Shown here: one piece after another, positions 1 to 5,063 of the stretch
Layout: every line of letters starts with the position of its first letter
How positions within the stretch are numbered: the stretch's first letter is position 1
DNA from: Chloroflexota bacterium
GTDB lineage: Bacteria > Chloroflexota > UBA6077 > JACCZL01
Direction of reading: 5' to 3'
NCBI GenBank assembly: GCA_013695975.1
Contig: JACCZL010000431.1
Span: forward strand, 1 to 5,449
Length of the DNA: 5,449 nt
Position numbers and translations under genes: made by a program
The notes under the pieces: generated by a model
The model's database searches: none
Told to the model about the DNA's origin: nothing
What the model saw: the letters and a program-made list of their open reading frames with translations, nothing else

Positions 1-2
1 CC

Positions 3-230
3 GAGGAGGTCGCCCACACCACGGGCGAGCATCGCCTGGAGATCGACGCGGTCACGGGCGGAACCTTCGACGCGATTGAGCGGCTCACCGTGGCCATCCT
101 CCGGCTGCCCGCGGTGGCCCGGATCCGACGCGACCTCGAGCGAGACTTCCGTGGTATCCTGACTCCCGAGACGCTACGGCGGTGGGGTCGGCAGTACGCG
201 CGGCTCCGCGGGGAGGCAGACGATGGCTGA
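3..230 (+). CDS. Unrecognised protein, C-terminal fragment (5' end outside window)
   Basis: An open frame enters from the left edge and ends at TGA 228-230, giving 75 residues. It is absent from a simple start-to-stop scan because its start lies outside the window. The frame has the GC-rich third positions of the real genes here and ends in an 8-base overlap with the next gene, which supports it as coding. Near its start it reads EIDAVTGGTFDAI, followed by a predicted helix (ERLTVAILRLPAVARI) and a charged Arg/Glu-rich tail (LERDFRGILTPETLRRWGRQ). The first piece loosely resembles the DAVTGAT-type flavin attachment motif at the end of FMN-binding domains. The match is degenerate, with Gly for Ala and no following Ser, so I do not assign that function. 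No membrane segment is seen in the visible part. Coding status is fairly sure; the role is unknown. Confidence 0.7.
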   Translation, partial: EEVAHTTGEHRLEIDAVTGGTFDAIERLTVAILRLPAVARIRRDLERDFRGILTPETLRRWGRQYARLRGEADDG

Positions 231-507
231 CCGGGACGTGGCAGCACCCACGCGGATCCCGGTAGCTGAGCCGGAGGGGCCGGAACCGGACTGGGCGAAC
301 GACCCGGAGCTGGTCCCGCTCGCGGAGGCGTTCCTGCGACGGTCGATGCAGCGAGAGGACACTTTGATGCTGGCCGGCTACGTGACGTCGCTCCGCAAGC
401 TGGGGATGGACGTCGGACCGGTCTACGAGCGGGCGCGGGAGGAGTTCCCCGAGATGCCGACCCTGGCGGAGCTCGACGCCAAGATCGCGGCAGCCCGCGC
501 CAGATAG
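223..507 (+). CDS. Small hypothetical protein, 94 residues
   Basis: I do not recognise this gene. The ATG at 223 follows GGGAGG (211-216) with a 6-base spacer and overlaps the stop of the upstream gene by 8 bases (ATGGCTGA), so the two are probably translationally coupled in one operon. The product is acidic at its start, with a Pro/Glu-rich segment at about residues 13-27 (VAEPEGPEPDW). A helical middle follows (LVPLAEAFLRRSMQ, then TLMLAGYVTSLRKLGMDVGPVYERAREEF split by Gly), and the end is an alanine-rich helix (LAELDAKIAAARAR). There is no signal peptide, membrane span, Cys/His metal site or nucleotide-binding motif, so it looks like a small soluble, mostly helical cytoplasmic protein. 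It may act with the product of the gene before it. The frame stays open beyond its TAG stop for about 54 more codons (see findings). It is likely real; function unknown. Confidence 0.72.
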   Translation: MADRDVAAPTRIPVAEPEGPEPDWANDPELVPLAEAFLRRSMQREDTLMLAGYVTSLRKLGMDVGPVYERAREEFPEMPTLAELDAKIAAARAR

Positions 508-526
508 GCATCACTCGCGGCGTCCT

Positions 527-542
527 TGCTCCGCCAGGAGCA
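527..542 (+). terminator. Short GC hairpin after the 223-507 gene, possible weak terminator
   Basis: TGCTCC (527-532) and GGAGCA (537-542) form a perfect 6-base-pair stem with a GCCA loop, starting 20 bases after the stop of the small gene. A second very short stem, CCTT/AAGG, follows at 543-553. There is no run of T after either one, so this is not a textbook intrinsic terminator, and a stem this short can arise by chance in GC-rich DNA. Its position, between two genes at a likely operon boundary, is the main support. The rest of 508-668 holds no gene I can support and no convincing promoter. TATCCT at 633-638 is a possible -10 box but has no good -35 partner. Confidence 0.22.
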
Positions 543-657
543 CCTTGAGAAGGCCAAGTGGCACGAGGGTCAGGCTGACGTCCCTGCTCCAAGCGCCTCA
601 GCCACCTACACCGCCGGCAGCCGAGCGTCCAGTATCCTCCTAGCCGCGCATTGCGAC

Positions 658-663
658 GAGGAG
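658..663 (+). promoter_or_regulatory. Ribosome binding site GAGGAG that decides the oxidoreductase start
   Basis: GAGGAG lies 5 bases before ATG 669. The longer in-frame start, TTG at 651, would bury this site inside the coding region and has no comparable site of its own. ATG 669 also puts the FAD-binding glycine motif at residues 8-13, the usual distance from the N-terminus in this fold. Confidence 0.7.
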
Positions 664-668
664 TGCCT

Positions 669-1946
669 ATGCCTGACGTGGCGGTGATCGGGGCGGGGGC
701 GCTGGGCCTGGCGGCGGCGCGGCGGCTGGTGAGCGGCGGCGCGCGGGTCAGCGTCTTCGAGCGCGAGCCTCAGCCGGGCGGGCTCGCCGTCGGCTTCAAG
801 GTCGGGCCGAGCTGGCTCGAGAAGTTCTATCACCACATCTTCCGGACCGATCGGCGGATGATCGAGCTGATCGATGAGCTGGGGCTCGGGGGGCGGCTCG
901 TCTGGGGGCGCCCGCCGACGGCGAGCCTCCGCGATGGGCGGATTCGCCGCCTCGACGGCCCGCTCGAAGTCCTCCGCTTCTCGCCGCTCTCATTCCCGGC
1001 CCGCGTCCGCCTCGGTCTGGGGGTCGCCCTCATCAAGGCGATCCCCGACCCGGAGCGGCTCGAGGGGCAGACCGCCTCCGGGTGGCTGCGCCGCTGGATG
1101 GGCGAGGAGGCCTACCGCGTCGTCTGGGAGCCTTTGCTCGTCGGCAAGTTCGGCCGTGAGGCCGAGCGGATCGGGATGCCCTGGTTCTGGGCGCGGGTCC
1201 ACGACCGCACCCCCCAGCTCGGCTACCTGCGCGGCGGCTTCCAGCTCTTCTACGAGGCTCTGGCCGACGACCTGCGTCGCCACGGTGCCAGTCTCCACCT
1301 GGACTGTCCGATCGAGGCGATCGAGCGGCGCGACGATCAGCTCCACCTCGAGACGCCGAACGGAAGCCGGGCGTTCGACGCCGTCCTCTGCTCGCTCCCG
1401 ACCCGCCTCTTCCTGCAACTCGCGCGCGGCCTGCCTGACGACTACGTCGCCCGCTTCTCCCGCGGCAGCGACCACTACTCGGCCCACTGCGTCGTCCTCG
1501 AGCTTGACCGTCCCCTCCAGTCGGCCTACTGGCTCAACGTCACCGATCCCGGCTATCCGTTCCTCGCCCTCGTCGAGCACACCAACTGGCTGCCCCCCGC
1601 CGACTACGGCGGCCGCCATCTGGTGTATCTCGGCAACTACCTGCCGCCCGACGACCCGCTCTACGCGTTGTCCGATGGCGAGGTGCTCGACCGCTTCCTG
1701 CCGCATCTCGCTCGGATCAATCCCCGCTTCGACCGGCGCTGGGTACACGCGGCCCACGTCTTCAAGGCTCCATTCGCCCAGCCGCTCGTCCGCGTCGGCT
1801 ACCGCGAGGGCCTGCCGCCCCACCGCACCCCGATCGAGGGTCTCTGGCTGGTCAACATGGCCCACGTCTACCCCCACGACCGCGGCCAGAACTACAGCGC
1901 CCTCCTCGGCGAGTCGATCGCCGACCGCATCCTCGCCGAACGGTAG
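669..1946 (+). CDS. NAD(P)/FAD-dependent oxidoreductase, amine-oxidase / protoporphyrinogen-oxidase-like fold
   Basis: This is a 425-residue flavoprotein counted from ATG 669, a normal length for the family. The amino end is a classic dinucleotide-binding fold: VAVIGAGALG (residues 4-13), then an acidic residue after the second strand (VSVFERE, Glu31), then the PGGLA motif (36-40) that contacts FAD. The segment KFYHHIF (52-58) and the end GLWLVNMAHVYPHDRGQNYS (391-410), with the last FAD-contacting helix after it, fit the COG1232 group, which includes HemY/protoporphyrinogen oxidase and UDP-galactopyranose mutase-like oxidoreductases. There is no signal peptide or clear membrane span, so it is probably cytoplasmic or peripheral. 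True haem synthesis is unlikely because no haem genes are nearby. It sits 86 bases before inositol-3-phosphate synthase on the same strand. Family members often lie in glycolipid or polysaccharide loci, so an envelope-lipid role is possible. The substrate is unknown. Confidence 0.9.
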   Translation: MPDVAVIGAGALGLAAARRLVSGGARVSVFEREPQPGGLAVGFKVGPSWLEKFYHHIFRTDRRMIELIDELGLGGRLVWGRPPTASLRDGRIRRLDGPLEVLRFSPLSFPARVRLGLGVALIKAIPDPERLEGQTASGWLRRWMGEEAYRVVWEPLLVGKFGREAERIGMPWFWARVHDRTPQLGYLRGGFQLFYEALADDLRRHGASLHLDCPIEAIERRDDQLHLETPNGSRAFDAVLCSLPTRLFLQLARGLPDDYVARFSRGSDHYSAHCVVLELDRPLQSAYWLNVTDPGYPFLALVEHTNWLPPADYGGRHLVYLGNYLPPDDPLYALSDGEVLDRFLPHLARINPRFDRRWVHAAHVFKAPFAQPLVRVGYREGLPPHRTPIEGLWLVNMAHVYPHDRGQNYSALLGESIADRILAER

Positions 1947-1996
1947 ACGAGAGTGGAGAGTGAGTTCTCTGCGCTCGTCCTCGATGTACCATTGAG

Positions 1997-2024
1997 CGGC
2001 GACGTTCGGGCGGCGACGGTCGGG
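1997..2024 (+). repeat. Tandem 14-base direct repeat (two copies) before inositol-3-phosphate synthase
   Basis: CGGCGACGTTCGGG (1997-2010) is followed at once by CGGCGACGGTCGGG (2011-2024), identical at 13 of 14 positions. The second copy runs into the ribosome binding site of the synthase gene, so the array occupies the downstream part of the 86-base gap after the oxidoreductase. It could be an operator read as two direct half-sites one and a third helical turns apart, an mRNA element near the start codon, or a replication-slippage duplication. Nothing here tells these apart. Confidence 0.6.
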
Positions 2025-2030
2025 GGAGGG
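2022..2030 (+). promoter_or_regulatory. Purine-rich ribosome binding site with a short spacer, inositol-3-phosphate synthase
   Basis: GGGGGAGGG ends two bases before ATG 2033, and the GGAGG core (2025-2029) leaves only a 3-base spacer, shorter than usual. No alternative in-frame start lies between it and the NAD-binding motif at residue 17, so ATG 2033 is still the best start. The short spacer and the overlap with the tandem repeat may lower or control initiation. Confidence 0.55.
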
Positions 2031-2032
2031 CC

Positions 2033-3286
2033 ATGGAGTCTCGGAGTGAGGGGCAACGGCGGGTCGGCGTCGCCATCGTCGGGTTGGGTGGCGCCGTCGC
2101 GACCACGGCGGTCGCCGGCATCGAGCTACTGCGACTCGGCGGGGCCGGCCCCGAGGGCTTGCCGCTCGCCAGCGCGCGGCCGGAGCTGACCAGCCAGCTT
2201 GCCGACTACGAGGACCTCGTCTTCTGTGGCTGGGACCTCTCGCCGGACGACCTCCTCCGCGCGGCGCAGATTCACGACGTCCTCTCGCCGGCCCAGCTCG
2301 AGGTGGCGGCCCCCGCCCTCGAGCGGATTGTGCCCTGGCCGGCCGTCGGCAACGCGGCCTTCTGCCACAACATCCTGGGCAGCCACCTCCTCGCCGCCGA
2401 GTCCCATCGCGCGGTGGTCGACCTGGTCCAGGGCGACCTGCGTCGCTTCCGCGAGGAGCAGCGACTCGACTCGACGGTGGTAATCAACCTGGCCTCGACC
2501 GAGGGGCGCGGCGACCCGACCCTGCCGATCTTCGCGACCCTCGAGGCCTTCGAGGCCGCCCTCGACGCCGATGCGCCGGAGATTGGCCCGGCCATGCTCT
2601 ACGCGTACGCCGCCCTGATTGAGGGCGTCCCCTACGCCAACTTCACACCCAGCGTCGCGGCCGAGGTGCCGGCCCTCGTCGCGCTCGCCGAGCGCCACGG
2701 GGTCCCGATCGCCGGCAAGGACGGCAAGACCGGCCAGACGATGATTAAGACGGTTCTGGCTCCGGCCTTTCGGACCCGCGCCCTCCGCGTCGATGGCTGG
2801 TACTCAGCCAACATCCTGGGCAACCGCGACGGGCTCGCGCTCGACGACGACGACGCGCTCGCGTCCAAGCGGGTGACCAAGGGCTCGGTCCTCGACCAGA
2901 TCCTCGGCTACCCGGTTGAGGACCACCTCGTCGACATCCGCTACTACCGCCCCCGCGGAGACAACAAGGAGTCCTGGGACAATATCGATCTGACCGGCTT
3001 CCTCGGTCGCCCGATGCAGCTCAAGATCAACTTCCTCTGTCGCGATTCGATCCTGGCGGCGCCGCTCGTGATCGAGCTGGCCCGCCTGCTCGACCTCGCC
3101 CGGCGTCGCGGAAACCGGGGCGTCCAGGAGCAGCTCGGCCTCTTCTTCAAGCTCCCGATGACTGCCCGCCCCGACGCTATACCCGAGCACGCGCTCCACG
3201 CCCAGGAGCGGCGCCTCTTCGAATGGCTCGAAACCGCCCACACCGACGAAACGGGACGCCGAGTGGGAGAACCCGGAGGTACCTGA
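2033..3286 (+). CDS. ino1: Inositol-3-phosphate synthase (myo-inositol-1-phosphate synthase)
   Basis: This cytoplasmic enzyme converts D-glucose 6-phosphate to 1D-myo-inositol 3-phosphate using bound NAD+ through an oxidation, aldol cyclisation and reduction cycle. It is the committed step to inositol lipids and other inositol compounds. The 417-residue product has the NAD motif GLGGAVATT (17-25), INLASTE (151-157), YANFTPS (201-207), GKDGKTGQT (228-236), NILGNRDG (260-267) with the following Ser-Lys (278-279), PRGDNKESWDNIDLTGF (307-323), and DSILAAPLVIELARL (338-352). Lysines at 279, 283, 331 and 373 (FFKLP) fall in segments where the family has its catalytic lysines; the exact pairing is my inference. 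At about 417 residues it is longer than the roughly 360-residue actinobacterial form, and GKTGQT rather than the actinobacterial KSQVGAT points to the other bacterial branch. It follows the FAD oxidoreductase and is coupled to the Uma2 gene after it. All core motifs are present, so it should be active. Confidence 0.95.
   Translation: MESRSEGQRRVGVAIVGLGGAVATTAVAGIELLRLGGAGPEGLPLASARPELTSQLADYEDLVFCGWDLSPDDLLRAAQIHDVLSPAQLEVAAPALERIVPWPAVGNAAFCHNILGSHLLAAESHRAVVDLVQGDLRRFREEQRLDSTVVINLASTEGRGDPTLPIFATLEAFEAALDADAPEIGPAMLYAYAALIEGVPYANFTPSVAAEVPALVALAERHGVPIAGKDGKTGQTMIKTVLAPAFRTRALRVDGWYSANILGNRDGLALDDDDALASKRVTKGSVLDQILGYPVEDHLVDIRYYRPRGDNKESWDNIDLTGFLGRPMQLKINFLCRDSILAAPLVIELARLLDLARRRGNRGVQEQLGLFFKLPMTARPDAIPEHALHAQERRLFEWLETAHTDETGRRVGEPGGT
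3275..3279 (+). promoter_or_regulatory. Ribosome binding site GGAGG inside the end of the synthase gene, for the Uma2 GTG start
   Basis: GGAGG sits within the last codons of inositol-3-phosphate synthase, 8 bases before GTG 3288. This favours GTG 3288 over the in-frame ATG at 3309. It also means ribosomes finishing the synthase pass directly over the start of the next gene, a layout typical of translational coupling. Confidence 0.65.
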
Positions 3287-3287
3287 C

Positions 3288-3953
3288 GTGGCAACCCAGA
3301 CGATCCCGATGGACCCAGCGGCCCTGGCGGAGGCGGAAGCCCGAGCCGAGGCTGAGGCCGCCGGCTACGCCCTGCCGCTCGTCGTCCAGCTCGCCCCGGT
3401 GGTCGAGTTGGACGACGATCAGTTCTTCGAGCTTTGCGCGATCAACCGGGACTTGCGCATCGAGCGCAACAGTCGGGGGGAGTTGCTGATCATGCCGCCG
3501 GCCGGACTAGAGACGAGTAACTGGAACCTCGACCTCACAATGCAAGTGGGGCTGTGGACGAAGCGCGACGGCACTGGCATCGCGTTCGATTCCTCCGCCG
3601 GCTTCACGCTCCCGAACGGCGCCGAGCGCTCGCCGGATGCTGCCTGGATGCCGCGGTCGCGCTGGGAGCAGATCTCGGCCGAAGAGCGGAAGAAATTCTC
3701 GAGGGTGTGTCCGGACTTCGTGATCGAGCTGCGCTCGCCGAGCGACCGCCTCCGGACCTTGCGCGCCAAGATGCAGGAGTACCTCGACAACGGCGTGCTG
3801 CTCGGCTGGCTGATCGACCCGATCGTCGGCCGCGTCCACATCTACCGCCCGGAGGCCCCGGTCGAGACCCTCGTCAAGCCGGACCGGCTCTCGGGCGACC
3901 CCCTGCTGGCCGGCTTCGTCCTCGACCTCCGCGAGATCTGGCAGCAGGGATAG
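3288..3953 (+). CDS. Uma2 family protein (DUF820), putative PD-(D/E)XK endonuclease
   Basis: This is a 221-residue protein of the Uma2 family, known mostly from cyanobacteria and Chloroflexota, where it occurs in many copies. It has a restriction-endonuclease-like fold, but its in vivo substrate is not established. After an Ala/Glu-rich leader (residues 10-25) come the family landmarks: ELDDDQFFELC (40-50), RGELLIMPPAGLETS (63-77), SPDAAWM (115-121) with the first acidic residue Asp117, PDFVIELRSPSDRL (142-155) with Glu147, the helix KMQEYLDNGV (161-170), LGWLIDP (172-178) and RVHIYRP (182-188). Its length is at the upper end for the family because of the leader. The GTG start is one base after the synthase stop, so the gene is very probably co-transcribed and coupled, though no functional link is known. 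The likely metal-binding acids are intact, so it is not an obvious pseudogene. Confidence 0.9.
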   Translation: MATQTIPMDPAALAEAEARAEAEAAGYALPLVVQLAPVVELDDDQFFELCAINRDLRIERNSRGELLIMPPAGLETSNWNLDLTMQVGLWTKRDGTGIAFDSSAGFTLPNGAERSPDAAWMPRSRWEQISAEERKKFSRVCPDFVIELRSPSDRLRTLRAKMQEYLDNGVLLGWLIDPIVGRVHIYRPEAPVETLVKPDRLSGDPLLAGFVLDLREIWQQG

Positions 3954-3975
3954 TGCCCTCAGAACTCCAACCGCC

Positions 3976-4869
3976 TCAGCCCGATTGGAACCCCGGGCGG
4001 ACCTCCGCGGCGAAGCGGCGCATGTCCTCGAGAAAGCTGTCGCGGTCGTTGTCGCCGAAGTGGGTCAACAGGTGGCTGACGCCCGCCGCCTGATACTCCC
4101 GGACGCGGGCGATCAGCGCCTCGGGCTCGCCGGACAGGGTGGCCTGGACCTGCCCGTTCGCCCCGCGCTGCTCGGGCAGCGTGCGGCCAATCGCCGTCCG
4201 CAGCCGCAGCGTCCCCTCCACCCGACGACCGTTGGCCATCTCGCCGATCCGGCGCATCCCCGCGGCCACCGCCTCCGGGCTCGCGCCGACCGGGTGCCAG
4301 CCGTCGGCCATCTGGGCCGAGCGCCGCAGGGCAGCCGCGCTGGCGCCGCCGATCCAGATCGGCGGGCCGTTCGGCTGGGCCGGCCGCGGCGCGAAGAGGA
4401 CATCCGAGAATTGGACGTACTGCCCCTCGAGGCGCGGGTCCGGCGACGTCCAGAGCTCGCGCAGGGCGCGGATGTACTCTTCGAGCCGTCGCCCGCGGTC
4501 GTGGAAGCTCGCCCCCAGGTAGCCGAACTCGCGCTCGTTCCAGCCGGCTCCGACACCCAGGATCAGCCGCCCGCCGCTCAGATAGTCGATCGTCGCCGCC
4601 TGCTTGGCCACCAGCACCGGCTCGCGCTGGGTGAGCACGATGACCGACGCCCCCAGCTTGACCCGCTCGGTCAACGGCGCCAGGTAGGCCAACGTGACCA
4701 GCGCTTCGAGGATCAACCCATAGGGCTCTTCCTGACCCTTCGCCATCATCACGTGGTCGGTGGTCCAGATCGAGTCGTAGCCGAGCGCCTCGGCCTCCCG
4801 CGCCAGCTCGACCTGGGCCTCCCGCGTGCCCAGTCGACTGAAGTTGGGCAGGACTACTCCGAACTGCAT
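3976..4869 (-). CDS. LLM class flavin-dependent (probably F420-dependent) oxidoreductase
   Basis: This is a 297-residue luciferase-like monooxygenase-fold enzyme on the minus strand. It starts at ATG 4869, 6 bases after a GGGGAG site (4881-4876 on the complement). The family uses F420 or FMN in a TIM barrel; the sequence here best fits the F420-type subgroup. Landmarks are FGVVLPNF (3-10), EALGYDSIWTTDHVMM (27-42) with the Asp-His pair, VKLGASVIVLTQREPV (70-85), LSGGRLILGVGAGWNEREF (97-115), the GPPIWIGGAS strand (168-177), ADGWHP (188-193) and the final strand AAGVSHLLTHF (261-271). The fold is complete from end to end and there is no signal peptide, so the enzyme should be cytoplasmic. The true substrate, and the F420 versus FMN choice, cannot be read from sequence. 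It converges with the Uma2 gene, 22 bases separating the two coding ends. Its upstream gap is structured, so it may have its own transcript. Confidence 0.92.
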   Translation of the reverse strand: MQFGVVLPNFSRLGTREAQVELAREAEALGYDSIWTTDHVMMAKGQEEPYGLILEALVTLAYLAPLTERVKLGASVIVLTQREPVLVAKQAATIDYLSGGRLILGVGAGWNEREFGYLGASFHDRGRRLEEYIRALRELWTSPDPRLEGQYVQFSDVLFAPRPAQPNGPPIWIGGASAAALRRSAQMADGWHPVGASPEAVAAGMRRIGEMANGRRVEGTLRLRTAIGRTLPEQRGANGQVQATLSGEPEALIARVREYQAAGVSHLLTHFGDNDRDSFLEDMRRFAAEVRPGFQSG

Positions 4870-4894
4870 CTGCTTCTCCCCTCAGCGGACGGAT

Positions 4895-4957
4895 CCGATC
4901 GCCCGAGCGATTCGGCGCACCGGGCGTAACGCGCCGGGCATGGCCGGCATTCCGGCC
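4895..4957 (-). other. Three adjacent GC hairpins upstream of the LLM oxidoreductase gene
   Basis: Within the 98-base gap (4870-4967) lie three stems in a row. The first, 4895-4915, pairs CCGATCGC with GCGATTCGG (8 pairs, one bulged T) around a 4-base loop. The second, 4923-4935, is a 4-5 pair stem with a 3-base loop. The third, 4942-4957, pairs GGCCGG with CCGGCC perfectly around CATT. The last could end the DUF4166 transcript and the others could lie in the leader of the LLM message. No T-run follows any of them, and GC-rich DNA makes short stems common, so a regulatory role is only possible. I see no convincing -35/-10 pair here. Confidence 0.3.
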
Positions 4958-4967
4958 CACCTCAGAA

Positions 4968-5063
4968 CTACCGCCGCATCCCCCACCATTGCTGACCCCT
5001 CAGCGCTCGATCGAATGCCCCGAAGACCCCCTGGAGCGCCAGCAGCCACGCGACCATCGTCAT
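4968..5063 (-). pseudogene. Short coupled reading frame, likely truncated amino end of a membrane protein
   Basis: The stop of the DUF4166 gene overlaps ATG 5063 as ATGA, and GGGGAGAG (complement of 5072-5079) lies 8 bases before this ATG, so ribosomes are well placed to start here. The frame codes for only 31 residues, ending at TAG 4968-4970. It begins hydrophobic (VAWLLALQGVFGAFD, residues 4-18) and then turns to an unrelated Arg/Trp/Gly-rich tail. The first part resembles, from memory, the start of a family of integral membrane proteins with an LQG-LGA-FDTLYxHE opening that can lie beside DUF4166 genes. Here the match stops right after the Asp, and no frame downstream to 4870 restores it, so it looks like a remnant cut by a deletion or rearrangement. 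It could instead be a genuine tiny membrane peptide. The family match is from memory and uncertain. Confidence 0.38.

Noticed and set aside
633..638. TATCCT as a -10 box for the oxidoreductase operon
   Set aside because: No acceptable -35 hexamer lies 16-18 bases upstream, so the evidence is too weak to annotate.
545..643. Possible 32-codon frame from TTG 545 after AGGAG
   Set aside because: The product is Pro/Ser/Arg-rich with no motif, the spacer is only about 4 bases, and the start is TTG. Chance is more likely.
990..1877. Minus-strand 295-residue open frame opposite the FAD oxidoreductase
   Set aside because: It is a shadow of the real gene in GC-rich DNA. The product is Val/Glu/Gly-rich with no domain, and the plus strand carries a clear conserved enzyme.
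874..1995. Plus-strand 373-residue open frame overlapping the oxidoreductase in another frame
   Set aside because: Its product is almost all Ser, Arg, Pro and Ala, the typical out-of-frame reading of a GC-rich gene.
3729..3737. Glu-Leu-Arg instead of Glu-x-Lys in the Uma2 active site as a sign of inactivity
   Set aside because: As I know the family, Uma2 proteins commonly lack Lys at this point, so this is not an anomaly.
3946..3959. AGGG/CCCT stem between the convergent Uma2 and LLM genes as a bidirectional terminator
   Set aside because: The stem is only 4 base pairs with a 6-base loop and no T-run on either side.
3985..4929. Plus-strand 314-residue open frame and minus-strand 333-residue frame over the LLM gene
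   Set aside because: Both are low-complexity Arg/Pro/Ala products overlapping a complete, motif-rich LLM oxidoreductase.
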